Positions 44,174-52,815 of a DNA stretch of 64,000 nucleotides are shown here, one piece after another (positions within the stretch are counted from its first letter, which is position 1; the number at the start of each line of letters is the position of its first letter). The stretch covers positions 420,205 through 484,204 of the forward strand of contig NZ_BDJB01000005.1 of the NCBI RefSeq assembly GCF_002117915.1, read 5' to 3'. This stretch comes from Sphingomonas sp. TZW2008 (GTDB lineage: Bacteria > Pseudomonadota > Alphaproteobacteria > Sphingomonadales > Sphingomonadaceae). Made by a program: the position numbers and the translations under genes. The notes under the pieces were generated by a model, which made no database searches, was not told the DNA's origin, and worked only from the letters and a program-made list of their open reading frames with translations.

Positions 44174-45183
44174 GCCGCATTCCTCTCGATGATCGCGACG
44201 ATGTCGGCTTCGGTCTCGGATAATCGCCGGCCGATCACCCCTCGCTCGGGCCCGGCGGTCGGATCGGCGGCGAAGCTCGCGTACATGCCCATCGTCATCA
44301 CCCCCCATTTGAGGCTCCCGAGCATCGACCAGAAGTCGACGCGCGCCGCCGAAATTGGCTCGCCACCCGCTTCGACATAGCCCGCGAGTAAATCCTCGAT
44401 GGCGCCGAAGCCGCCGACGTATCGGTCAGGCCGCCCGAACTTCCAGCTGCTGGTGCACAGCCACCCGAGATCCTCTGCCGGATCGCCGACATGGACCAGC
44501 TCCCAGTCGAGCACGGCGGCGAGGCCCGCGTCGGGATCGACCATGATGTTGCCGTTGCGAAAATCGCCGTGCACGAAGCGCGGCGTCACCGGTTCGCTTG
44601 GCAGCCGCTTCTCGAGCCAGCGGAACGCCGCTTCGATCGTCGGGCGCACGTTGCCCGTCGCGCGCCACGTCGCCTCGTAATTGGCGAGCGTTGTCGCCGC
44701 ATCGGTTCGATCGAGCCCGTCGAGCGGTTCGACCGCGTGGATCCGCGCCAGCGCCGCGCCACACTGCCGCGCGAGCTTGCCGCGCGCCGGCTCGAACGCC
44801 GGATCGCTGGTGATCTTCTTGCCCAGCGTCTCGCCGCTTACCCGGCGCATGACATAGGCCTCGTCGAGCCCGTCCGCCGCCTCGTCGCATACGTAGGTGA
44901 CGTCGGGCGCCGGCACCCCGCCCGCCACCGCGCGCGCGATCGCCTCCGCCTCGCGGCGCAGCGGCGGCTTGTTGACGGCAGCGCTTTCCACGGCGCGCGT
45001 CCGCCGCCGCAGGATCAGCGGCACCGCGCCGTCCGGTCCGACAGCATCGAACGCCCATGTCTCCATGCTCGCCCCGCCGGTCAGCCGTACCAGATTGTCG
45101 ATTCGCTCGGCGCCCTCGGCCATGCGTGGAGCGATCGCCGATAGCCGCCGCCCCAACTCGTCCTTCGAAAGCCTCTCCGCCAT
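44170..45183 (-). CDS. APH-family phosphotransferase (LvaA/ACAD10-like acyl-CoA kinase)
   Basis: This is a protein-kinase-like fold protein of 337 residues. RLTGGASMETWAFDAV is the nucleotide loop and LILRRRTRAVES carries the likely Lys/Arg strand. FVHGDFRNGNIMVDPD gives the catalytic HGDxxxxN, and LAAVLDWELVHVGDPAEDLG the metal-binding DWE. This is the aminoglycoside phosphotransferase-like branch found beside acyl-CoA dehydrogenases. Characterised relatives phosphorylate 4-hydroxyacyl-CoA rather than antibiotics, and the neighbours here support that reading. ATG 45183 is chosen; the extra upstream residues (RSALRQ...) lack a ribosome-binding site. It is divergent from the dehydrogenase at 45274. 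Confidence 0.85.
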   Translation of the reverse strand: MAERLSKDELGRRLSAIAPRMAEGAERIDNLVRLTGGASMETWAFDAVGPDGAVPLILRRRTRAVESAAVNKPPLRREAEAIARAVAGGVPAPDVTYVCDEAADGLDEAYVMRRVSGETLGKKITSDPAFEPARGKLARQCGAALARIHAVEPLDGLDRTDAATTLANYEATWRATGNVRPTIEAAFRWLEKRLPSEPVTPRFVHGDFRNGNIMVDPDAGLAAVLDWELVHVGDPAEDLGWLCTSSWKFGRPDRYVGGFGAIEDLLAGYVEAGGEPISAARVDFWSMLGSLKWGVMTMGMYASFAADPTAGPERGVIGRRLSETEADIVAIIERNAA

Positions 45184-45200
45184 GGTTCCCCGGCACCGTT

Positions 45201-45219
45201 GATTTAGGGGCTGTAAATC
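45201..45219. promoter_or_regulatory. Inverted repeat in the kinase/dehydrogenase divergent promoter region
   Basis: GATTTA-GGGGCTG-TAAATC is an exact 6-base inverted repeat in the 90-base gap between the divergent APH-type and acyl-CoA dehydrogenase genes. Its size and placement suit a TetR- or GntR-type operator controlling both genes. No regulator gene is adjacent, so the cognate protein is unknown. Confidence 0.4.
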
Positions 45220-45273
45220 CTGCCTGAGCGCGCTACGCAAGTTAAAAGGATCGACTTAATTCGGGAGAGGGCC

Positions 45274-46641
45274 ATGGATTTCGGACTGCCGCAGGATCTG
45301 CTCGACTATCTCAAGGAGCTGGATTCCTTCATCGAAGCGGAGATCAAGCCGCTGGAGGACGCCGACGACAATGTCCGCTTCTTCGACCACCGCCGCGAAT
45401 ATGCACGTACCGATTTTGAGGCCGGCGGCCTGCCGCGCCACGAGTGGGAGGAGCTGATGCGCGAGGCGAAGCGCCGCGCCGACAAGGCGGGCCACCTGCG
45501 CTTCGCGATGGACCCGAAGTTCGGCGGCAAGGGTGGCTCGAACCTGTGGATGTGCGTCATCCGCGAATATCTCGCCGCCAAGGGCCTCGGCCTCCACAAC
45601 GATCTGCAGACCGAGCATTCGATCGTTGCCAACAACCCCTTCGCCAAGATGTTCGACGATTTCGGCACCGAGGAGCAGAAGGAGGAGTTCATCACCGGCA
45701 CGCTGAACGGCACGCGCCGCGTGACCTTCGGCCTGACCGAGCCGTATCACGGCTCGGACGCGACCCATATGGAGACGCGCGCCAAGCCCGAGTCGCGCAA
45801 CGGCGTGCCCGGCTACGTCATCAATGGCGAAAAGATGTGGACGACCGGCATGCACGTCGCGACGCACTGCGCGCTCTTCGCGCGTACCAGCGGTGATGAC
45901 GGCGCGGCGAAGGGCATCACCTGCTTCCTGGTGCCGACCGACGACGAAGGCGTGAAGATCGAGGAATATCTCTGGACCTTCAACATGCCGACCGATCACC
46001 CGCGCGTCAGCTTCACCGACGTGTGGGTGCCCGAGACGACGATCTTCGGCGATCCGGAGAACGGCCTGCCCGTCGCGCAGGCGTTCGTGCACGAGAACCG
46101 CATCCGACAAGCCGCCTCGTCACTCGGCGCTGCGACCTACTGTATCGAGGAATCGATCCGCTACGCGCGTCAGCGCAAGCCGTTCGGCGAGGATCTCGCG
46201 CGCAACCAGGCGATCCAGTTCCCGCTCGTGGAGCTCGCGACGCAGGCCGAGATGCTTCGCCTGCTGATCCGCAAGACGGCGTGGGAAATGGACCAGATGC
46301 CGCACCACGAGGTCGAGAAGCGGCTCTCGGACAAGGTCTCGATGTGCAATTATTGGGGCAATCGCTTGTGCTGCGAGGCGGCCGATCGTGCGATGCAAGT
46401 CCACGGCGGCATCGGCTATTCGCGCCACAAGGCGTTCGAGCACATCTATCGCCACCACCGCCGCTATCGTATCACCGAGGGCGCGGAGGAGATCCAGATG
46501 CGCAAGGTCGCCGCCTTCCTGTTCGGTTACCTCGGCCCGCGCCGGCAGGAGTTCAAGGAACTCGACTGGAACGACGTCGACTATCGCAACAGCCAGATCC
46601 GCCCGCGCTCGGGCAAGCAGGCGCTCGGCAGCGTCTTCTGA
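45274..46641 (+). CDS. Acyl-CoA dehydrogenase family protein
   Basis: This 455-residue flavoprotein shows VTFGLTEPYHGSDATHMETR (FAD/substrate loop), VINGEKMWTTGMHVATHC, RKPFGEDLARNQAIQFPLVE and the C-terminal MQVHGGIGYSRHKAFEHIYR with YRITEGAEEIQMRKVAAFL (catalytic Glu region). It is longer than a classical acyl-CoA dehydrogenase (about 380-400), mostly through an N-terminal extension and a C-terminal tail. Divergent from the APH-like kinase/DUF6285 pair, it could act as the LvaC-like partner that eliminates phosphate from a 4-phosphoacyl-CoA, or be an ordinary dehydrogenase. GGGAGAGGGCC provides a good ribosome-binding site. Confidence 0.87.
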   Translation: MDFGLPQDLLDYLKELDSFIEAEIKPLEDADDNVRFFDHRREYARTDFEAGGLPRHEWEELMREAKRRADKAGHLRFAMDPKFGGKGGSNLWMCVIREYLAAKGLGLHNDLQTEHSIVANNPFAKMFDDFGTEEQKEEFITGTLNGTRRVTFGLTEPYHGSDATHMETRAKPESRNGVPGYVINGEKMWTTGMHVATHCALFARTSGDDGAAKGITCFLVPTDDEGVKIEEYLWTFNMPTDHPRVSFTDVWVPETTIFGDPENGLPVAQAFVHENRIRQAASSLGAATYCIEESIRYARQRKPFGEDLARNQAIQFPLVELATQAEMLRLLIRKTAWEMDQMPHHEVEKRLSDKVSMCNYWGNRLCCEAADRAMQVHGGIGYSRHKAFEHIYRHHRRYRITEGAEEIQMRKVAAFLFGYLGPRRQEFKELDWNDVDYRNSQIRPRSGKQALGSVF

Positions 46642-47778
<1,137 letters not shown>

Positions 47779-47833
47779 GCGTTAAGCTGATACAGATCAG
47801 TTGCAAGGCGTCGGCCGCTTTGCCATGCGTCGC

Positions 47834-47859
47834 CGGAGCAGCGTAGTTGCGCTGCTCCG
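47834..47859 (+). repeat. Perfect 10-bp inverted repeat in the bphP 5' region
   Basis: CGGAGCAGCG-TAGTTG-CGCTGCTCCG is an exact 10-base stem with a six-base loop, ending 20 bases before the bphP ATG and just upstream of its AAAGGAG ribosome-binding site. It could be an operator or an mRNA leader hairpin that limits translation. There is no terminator-type U-run after it. Confidence 0.5.
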
Positions 47860-47879
47860 AAGTGGCGTAAAGGAGCCGA

Positions 47880-50015
47880 ATGGCAACGCGCAGCGAGCGG
47901 GCGGCGCCCGATGTTACTGAGTGCGATCGTGAGCCGATCCACATCCCCGGCGCGATCCAGCCGCACGGCCTCGTCCTGATCGCCGACCCCGCGACGCTGC
48001 ACGTCGTGGCGGGGGCTGGGCGCCTCGAACAGGTATTCGGCGACGATTGGCTGGGCCAATCGCTCGACACGATGCTCGCGCAGGACGTCGCGGCGCTCCT
48101 CTCGACCTTGGTGGCCGGGCCCGGCGGCACGATCCGCGGCGCATCGATCGTGCTGCAGGATCAGCGGTTCGACGTCGCGATCCATCAGGCCGCGCCGTGG
48201 TTGATCGTCGAACTCGAACCCGCTTCGGCCGAACCGCTTCTCGCCGGGGAGATGCTGTCGTGGATGGATTCGATCGCCGCCGGCTTCGAACGGGCGGCGA
48301 CGATCCCCTCGCTTTGCGCGCGCGCGGCAATCGCCTTCCGCACGCTTACGGGGTTCGACCGGGTGATGATCTATCGCTTCCTCGACGACGATGCCGGGCG
48401 CGTCGTCGGCGAGGATCGCGATCCGGCGCTCCACAGCTTCATGAACCATCACTTCCCCGCGAGTGACATCCCGCGTCAGGCGCGCGCGCTCTACGTGCGC
48501 AATCGCACGCGAGTCATCCCGGATGCCGGATACGAACCCGCGCCGCTTCGCCCTGCCGGGTTCGAGACGGTCGATCTCAGCGATGTCGCGCTGCGCAGCG
48601 TCTCGCCGATCCACGTCCAGTATCTGCAGAACATGGGCGTTGCCGCCTCGGCATCGATCTCGATCGTCAAGGACGGCATTCTATGGGGCATGATCGCATG
48701 CCACCACCGCACGCCGCGCATCATGCCGCTCGACGTGCGGCTCGCGGGCGCGGCGCTTGCCGGCGGGCTCGCCCGCCAGATCCGCACCAAGGAGGAGGCG
48801 GAAAGCTATCGCGAGCGGCTGGCGCTGCGCATGGCGGAAGACTCGCTTGTTCCCGCGTTGAAGCCGCCGCTACGGCGTGCCGTGGCAGAGCGCCACGAAG
48901 ACATTCGCCGCATGATGGATGGCGACGGATTGGCGCTTATCGACGCTGATGGGATAGAAATGTACGGCCATTGCCCAGCGCGCGCCGATACCGCCGCGCT
49001 GGCTCGCTGGCTGGCGGAGCGTAACACCACCGATGCCTTCGCCACTCGCAGCCTGGCGGAAACGATGCCGCAGGCGGAGGCATTTGCCGATCGCGCGAGC
49101 GGCGTCCTCGCGCTGCCCGTTCCTGAAGAGGACGCGATGCTGGTCTGGTTCCGCGTCGAGCAGGTCGAGGAGATTGAGTGGGCGGGCAATCCACACAAGG
49201 GCGTCGAACTTGATCGCAACGCCCAGCTAACGCCGCGCAAATCGTTCGAATCTTGGCGCGAGTCTGTTCACTGTCGTTCGCGCCGTTGGACGCTCGAACA
49301 GGTCGAAGCCGCGCACCGGCTGCGCCGCGCGATGCGCGAGGCGAGCGACGCGCGCGAGCGGCTGCGGCTCTATCGCGAGCTCGAGCGCGCGATCATCGAG
49401 AAGGACGCGGCGTTGGTGCAGAAAGACGTGCTGATGAAGGAGGTGGATCACCGCGTCCAGAACAGCCTCCAGCTCGTTCAGGCGTTCCTGTCGCTGCAGG
49501 CGCGCGACGCGGGCCCCGGTGCGGTCGCCGATCAGCTGATCGAGGCAAGTTCGCGCCTGTCCGCGGTCGCGCTGGTCCACCGCCGGCTCTACCGCGACGA
49601 TCAGATCGAGACGATCGACCTTGCGCGCTATCTCGAGGATCTCGTCTCGGACTTGAAGGGTTCGCTCGGCGCGCAATGGGCAGCGCAGATGTCGACCAAT
49701 CTTGATCCGATCCTGATTCCGACTGATCGCGCGGTAAACCTCGGCCTCATCGCCGCCGAACTCGTCATCAACGCCACGAAATACGCCTACCCGGGCGGCA
49801 CCGGGCCGATCGAAATTGCGCTCGAACAGCATCGCAATCGGTTGCGGCTGATTGTCGCCGATCACGGCGTCGGCGTGTCGGGTGATCGTCGCGGGTTCGG
49901 CAGCCGGATGATGAACGCGGTCATGGCGCGGTTCGGCGGCGAGCTTGAGCAGGTCGACAATGCGCCCGGCCTGCGCACGATCGTCACCGCGCCGATTGAG
50001 GCCAAACCCGCCTAG
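47880..50015 (+). CDS. bphP: Bacteriophytochrome sensor histidine kinase
   Basis: This is a 711-residue red/far-red photoreceptor. The N-terminal VTECDREPIHIPGAIQPHG holds Cys15, the biliverdin attachment site, and starts a PAS domain. The GAF domain (about 150-310) has DRVMIYRFLDDD and HFPASDIPRQARALY. The PHY domain has WAGNPHKG and the tongue PRKSFESWRESV. The output module is an HWE/HisKA_2-type kinase with KEVDHRVQNSLQLVQAFL (His) and an ATPase with ELVINATKYAYP. The chromophore enzyme gene bphO lies convergent, its stop overlapping by four bases. The target regulator is not in the window. The ATG at 47880 has AAAGGAG upstream. Confidence 0.93.
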   Translation: MATRSERAAPDVTECDREPIHIPGAIQPHGLVLIADPATLHVVAGAGRLEQVFGDDWLGQSLDTMLAQDVAALLSTLVAGPGGTIRGASIVLQDQRFDVAIHQAAPWLIVELEPASAEPLLAGEMLSWMDSIAAGFERAATIPSLCARAAIAFRTLTGFDRVMIYRFLDDDAGRVVGEDRDPALHSFMNHHFPASDIPRQARALYVRNRTRVIPDAGYEPAPLRPAGFETVDLSDVALRSVSPIHVQYLQNMGVAASASISIVKDGILWGMIACHHRTPRIMPLDVRLAGAALAGGLARQIRTKEEAESYRERLALRMAEDSLVPALKPPLRRAVAERHEDIRRMMDGDGLALIDADGIEMYGHCPARADTAALARWLAERNTTDAFATRSLAETMPQAEAFADRASGVLALPVPEEDAMLVWFRVEQVEEIEWAGNPHKGVELDRNAQLTPRKSFESWRESVHCRSRRWTLEQVEAAHRLRRAMREASDARERLRLYRELERAIIEKDAALVQKDVLMKEVDHRVQNSLQLVQAFLSLQARDAGPGAVADQLIEASSRLSAVALVHRRLYRDDQIETIDLARYLEDLVSDLKGSLGAQWAAQMSTNLDPILIPTDRAVNLGLIAAELVINATKYAYPGGTGPIEIALEQHRNRLRLIVADHGVGVSGDRRGFGSRMMNAVMARFGGELEQVDNAPGLRTIVTAPIEAKPA

Positions 50016-50539
50016 CTTGCGGGCGCGCGCTCCGCACGCGCGGCCGCGTCGTAGAGGGCAAACGTGTCGAGTGCGCCGTCCACCATCGCGGCGTGCCACA
50101 CTTCGTCTTGGTGCGCCGCCGCGGCATCGATCGCCTGGCGGATGAGCCGCCACTCGCCGGGCAGATGGGTCGCGCCTAGATAGGCCTGCGGTAGGTCGGC
50201 GCCGACCATCTTGGCGAGCATCCCGCCGCCCAGCCGCGATCCCTCGACGACGTAGAGCGCGCCCCATGCGGCGGGCGTCCCCACGTCGGCGGCCTCGCTC
50301 GCCGGCAGCGGCGGCGCGGTGTCAAGCATCGCGAGGTCGGCGGCCAGCAATGGCATCCGTCGTCGCAGCGCCGGCCATACCGCGGCGGCGCGCGCCTCCG
50401 CCAGCGGCAGCGCCCGCGCGTGCGCGCGAAGGAAGGCGGCATAGGAGCCCGCATCGGTCAGGTCGTGCGATCCGAAGGCGGCGTCAACCATCTCATGTGC
50501 GGCGGCGGTGCGGGAGCGGAGCAAGGCGATGGCGGACAT
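50012..50539 (-). CDS. bphO: Biliverdin-producing heme oxygenase (BphO-like)
   Basis: A compact all-helical protein of 175 residues beginning MSAIALLRSRTAAAHEMVD, where the His is the likely proximal heme ligand. It contains AWGALYVVEGSRLGGGMLAK, the distal-helix motif of BphO/HugZ-like bacterial heme oxygenases. Such enzymes cleave heme to biliverdin, the chromophore BphP needs. The gene is convergent with bphP, and the two TAG stops overlap as CTAG. The distal-helix glycines (SRLGGG) are intact. A longer start at 50563 adds only eight residues of doubtful sequence. Confidence 0.88.
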   Translation of the reverse strand: MSAIALLRSRTAAAHEMVDAAFGSHDLTDAGSYAAFLRAHARALPLAEARAAAVWPALRRRMPLLAADLAMLDTAPPLPASEAADVGTPAAWGALYVVEGSRLGGGMLAKMVGADLPQAYLGATHLPGEWRLIRQAIDAAAAHQDEVWHAAMVDGALDTFALYDAAARAERAPAS

Positions 50540-50587
50540 GCACCGCGCGATGCCGCATCGCACGGCGGGCGTCGAGTGCCATCATCG

Positions 50588-50673
50588 TGGTACGGGCGGT
50601 CGGACTCGAACCGACAAGTTGTTGCCAACGGCGGATTTTGAGTCCGCTGCGTCTACCATTCCGCCACGCCCGC
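50588..50673 (-). tRNA. tRNA-Leu (CAA anticodon)
   Basis: An 86-base cloverleaf reads on the minus strand. The acceptor stem GCGGGCG/CGCCCGU is followed by discriminator A and an encoded CCA at 50588-50590. The anticodon stem GCGGA/UCCGC encloses loop CUCAAAA (anticodon CAA, for UUG). A long variable arm between the anticodon and T arms marks a class II tRNA. The T arm includes GGUUCGAGUCC. It is between bphO and the PilZ gene, with nothing that suggests an integration site. Confidence 0.95.
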
Positions 50674-50733
50674 GTGGATCAGGCTAGCGCCATTGCCATG
50701 ATCGGCACGCGCCCGTCCAGCCTTCGTCGGCGA

Positions 50734-51099
50734 TTATCGGGGAAAGCGCACCCGCCGGGGGGCAGCGTCGTCCTTGCCGTGGCCAACTGGCTTGCGCGCG
50801 CGCTGCGGATCGATCGTGCGATCGAACGCGATACCGGCCCGACCTTCGGTCTGCCAAGCGACGCGACCGGTCAGCCATCCCAGCCCGCGCAACTCGATCT
50901 CGATTGCCGAGTCGGGCTCCACCGGCTCGGGGAGTTCCGCCATCAGTCCGCCGGCAGACAGGTTGCGCACACGCACCTGCCGCTCCTCGCGCCACCCGTC
51001 CACCTTCAGCCGCGCATGGAGGAACAGGCTGTCACGCCCGCGCGGCTCGCCATCGGCGGGAAGGGCCTCGGTGAACACACTGGCGCGAACGGATTCCAT
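50734..51099 (-). CDS. PilZ-domain protein
   Basis: A 121-residue protein with the PilZ core RVRNLSAGGLMAEL (the N-x-S-x2-G block), then AIEIELRGLGWLTGRVAWQT and RAGIAFDRTIDP. PilZ domains bind cyclic-di-GMP, usually through an RxxxR plus D/NxSxxG pair. The first element is weaker here (FLHARLKVDGWREER), so binding is uncertain. A basic C-terminal tail is present. It may be an output for the cyclic-di-GMP signals, including the REC-GGDEF-EAL protein in this window. It is downstream of dksA on the same strand. Confidence 0.8.
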   Translation of the reverse strand: MESVRASVFTEALPADGEPRGRDSLFLHARLKVDGWREERQVRVRNLSAGGLMAELPEPVEPDSAIEIELRGLGWLTGRVAWQTEGRAGIAFDRTIDPQRARKPVGHGKDDAAPRRVRFPR

Positions 51100-51150
51100 G
51101 ATCGGTGACTATGGCCCCAATGGTTGACGAAGTATCAACACGCCGAGCGG

Positions 51151-51618
51151 TCAATCCTCGCGCGATACCTTTTCGTGCCGCTCGTGACGCTCCTGCGCCT
51201 CGACCGTCATCGTCGCGATCGGCCGCGCCTCGAGGCGACCGAGGCTGATCGGCTCGCCGGTCACTTCGCAATAGCCGTATTCGCCATCCTCGATCCGGCG
51301 CAGCGCCGCGTCGATCTTACCGATCAGCTTGCGCTGGCGGTCGCGCGTACGCAGTTCGATCGACCAGTCGGTCTCGCTCGATGCGCGATCGTTGAGATCC
51401 GCTTCGCGCAACGAGTCGACCTGGAGCTGCGAGAGTGTGCCCAGCGATTCGCGCAGGATCGCTTCCTTCCACGCGAGCAGCTTGGCGCGAAAATACGCCT
51501 GATGCCGCGGGTTCATGAACGGCTCGTCGGGATGCGGGCGATACCCGTCATCCGCGTCGTTCGCCGCACCGCGGCCCTCGAAGTCCGATTCGTCCACGCG
51601 ATTGTACGCCGTCGCCAT
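51151..51618 (-). CDS. dksA: DksA-type RNA polymerase-binding transcription factor, zinc-site variant
   Basis: The coiled-coil body (YFRAKLLAWKEAILRESLGT, with DWSIELRTRDRQRKLIGKID) and the C-terminal globular part with DGEYGYCEVTGEPISLGRLE define DksA, which works with ppGpp on RNA polymerase during the stringent response. The usual four zinc cysteines are reduced to one: C-x2-T then ATMTVEA instead of C-x2-C ... C-x2-C. The conserved Asp-x2-Asp-like tip region is replaced by DLNDRAS, which keeps acidic residues. The 155-residue length is standard. The ATG at 51618 lies near no promoter I can name. Confidence 0.9.
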   Translation of the reverse strand: MATAYNRVDESDFEGRGAANDADDGYRPHPDEPFMNPRHQAYFRAKLLAWKEAILRESLGTLSQLQVDSLREADLNDRASSETDWSIELRTRDRQRKLIGKIDAALRRIEDGEYGYCEVTGEPISLGRLEARPIATMTVEAQERHERHEKVSRED

Positions 51619-51979
51619 CGACTATCTCCCCGCCCGCGTCAGGGTGTCGTCAGCACCACCGCGCCCCTGGCGGCGCCTATAGTGATGCCTTTTCGAACCG
51701 ACAAGCGTCCGCGAACGCAACTTTTGCAATGGCGGCCAGGCGCTTGACGCAAGCTGAACGACGCGCGCCGTCCCCGTTCGCGGCCGGAAGCGTCCCCTGC
51801 TGGCACGTTAACCATATTCGCGCCGGCGCGGGGGGCCAAGAATCGACCGCGCATGCCGCAATGATGGTTAACGGCGTTGCGCTTAATTCTTTGTTCCGCA
51901 CTTTAGCAGATAGCAGCCTCGTCGTTGCGACAGGACCAGAACGGCGGTGACGTCGTCATTGAGCGAAGAGAGTGACATC
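51619..51979. other. 361-base non-coding interval with a widely spaced inverted repeat
   Basis: No convincing gene is seen. The interval separates divergent dksA and the low-complexity protein gene and must hold both promoters. CGTTAACCAT at 51806-51815 and ATGGTTAACG at 51864-51873 are exact reverse complements 48 bases apart, each with a GTTAAC core. A further TTAA lies nearby (51883-51886). The spacing suits a looped or cooperative operator rather than a hairpin. No -35/-10 pair can be called reliably. Confidence 0.45.
51806..51873. repeat. GTTAAC-core inverted repeat pair
   Basis: The pair CGTTAACCAT (51806-51815) and ATGGTTAACG (51864-51873) is identical over 10 bases in inverted orientation, about 107-174 bases upstream of the low-complexity protein's ATG. 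The GTTAAC core itself is palindromic, so each half could be a separate binding site for a dimer. CtrA-like TTAA-N7-TTAA spacing is not met. Confidence 0.45.
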
Positions 51980-52795
51980 ATGTCGGTGCGGATGGCTTTA
52001 GCGAAACTCTGTGCATGCACCGTCGGTGGCGCGGTCGTCGGCGGCGGCGCGGTCCACGTGGCGGAAACGCAGAAGGCACGAACCTCGTACACCAAGGTGG
52101 CGAAGGTCGCGCCTAAGCGAGTGGCGAAGCGCGTTGTCCGTCGCAGCAAGGTGCGCCGCATCGTCACCACGACGACCGCGTCGTGCGCGCCGGCCGTCGT
52201 CACCGTCGCCTCGCAGGCAGCGCCGATCCCCGTACCGCTGCCCGCCGGTCCGGTCCTCGCCTCGGGCGGTGGACAGGTCGCGCCGGTGATTGGCGGCGGC
52301 TTCGGCGGCGGTGGGTTCGGCGGCGGCGGCTTCTTCGCCGGTGGCTTCTTCGGCGGCTCGGGCGGCAGCGGATCGAGCGGCATCGTCATCTCGTCCACGT
52401 CGAGCTCCAGCTCGAGCAGCTCGTCGTCGAGCAGCGGCGGCAAGATCGATATCGACATCGACAACAAGAACGAGAGCAACAACCACAACAATAACAACAA
52501 TTCGAATCACAACGAGAACAACAACAGCAACCATCAGGAACAGAATCAAGGGCAGCAGCAGGGCCAGCAACAAGGCCAGCAGCAGGGTCAGGGTCAGGGC
52601 CAGATCAACTATGGCTCGTCGTCGAAGGGCTGGGGATCGAGCAATGGCGGGTCCAAGCCGCCAGTACCGAGCAGCAGCGGCAACAGCAGCGGCAATCCGT
52701 CGCCGGTTCCCGCGCCGCCGATGCTGGTTCTGTTCGGTGCCGCCGCCGCAGCGCTGATCGCCCGCCGCAAGCTGGCGAAGCCCGCCGCCGCCTGA
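51980..52795 (+). CDS. Ser/Asn/Gln/Gly-rich low-complexity protein with C-terminal sorting-like segment
   Basis: I do not recognise a family. The 271-residue protein has an N-terminal hydrophobic stretch (CACTVGGAVVGGGAV) and a Lys/Arg-rich patch (VAKVAPKRVAKRVVRRSKVR). A Gly/Phe-rich run (GGGFGGGGFGGGGFFAGG) and a poly-Ser block follow. IDIDIDNKNE leads into an Asn/His block, and then a Gln/Gly block of repeated QQQG units. The end, PSPVPAPPMLVLFGAAAAAL then ARRKLAK, has the Pro-rich motif, hydrophobic helix and basic tail of PEP-CTERM-like sorting signals. The composition is prion- or amyloid-like. Surface or matrix deposition is inferred. A strong terminator follows; ATG 51980 is preferred over 51947. 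Confidence 0.7.
   Translation: MSVRMALAKLCACTVGGAVVGGGAVHVAETQKARTSYTKVAKVAPKRVAKRVVRRSKVRRIVTTTTASCAPAVVTVASQAAPIPVPLPAGPVLASGGGQVAPVIGGGFGGGGFGGGGFFAGGFFGGSGGSGSSGIVISSTSSSSSSSSSSSSGGKIDIDIDNKNESNNHNNNNNSNHNENNNSNHQEQNQGQQQGQQQGQQQGQGQGQINYGSSSKGWGSSNGGSKPPVPSSSGNSSGNPSPVPAPPMLVLFGAAAAALIARRKLAKPAAA
52400..52605 (+). repeat. Codon-level tandem repeats encoding Ser, Asn and QQQG runs
   Basis: AGC/TCG serine codons alternate from about 52400 to 52435, AAC-rich codons follow to about 52535, and CAGCAGCAGGGCCAGCAACA-type units repeat to about 52605. Mixed synonymous codons suggest selection on the protein rather than recent slippage alone, but the region is likely length-variable between strains. 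Confidence 0.6.
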
Positions 52796-52815
52796 ACCCG
52801 GCCGCTTACTGTAAG

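Noticed and set aside
50588..50673. tRNA-Leu as an integration site for a mobile element
   Set aside because: No integrase, direct repeat of the tRNA 3' end or foreign-looking genes are next to it.
51864..51886. GTTAAC plus TTAA as a CtrA box
   Set aside because: The spacing between TTAA halves is 11 rather than 7 bases.
52550..52605. QQQG repeats as a possible CRISPR or tandem array
   Set aside because: They are in-frame amino-acid repeats in a protein with varied synonymous codons and no spacers.
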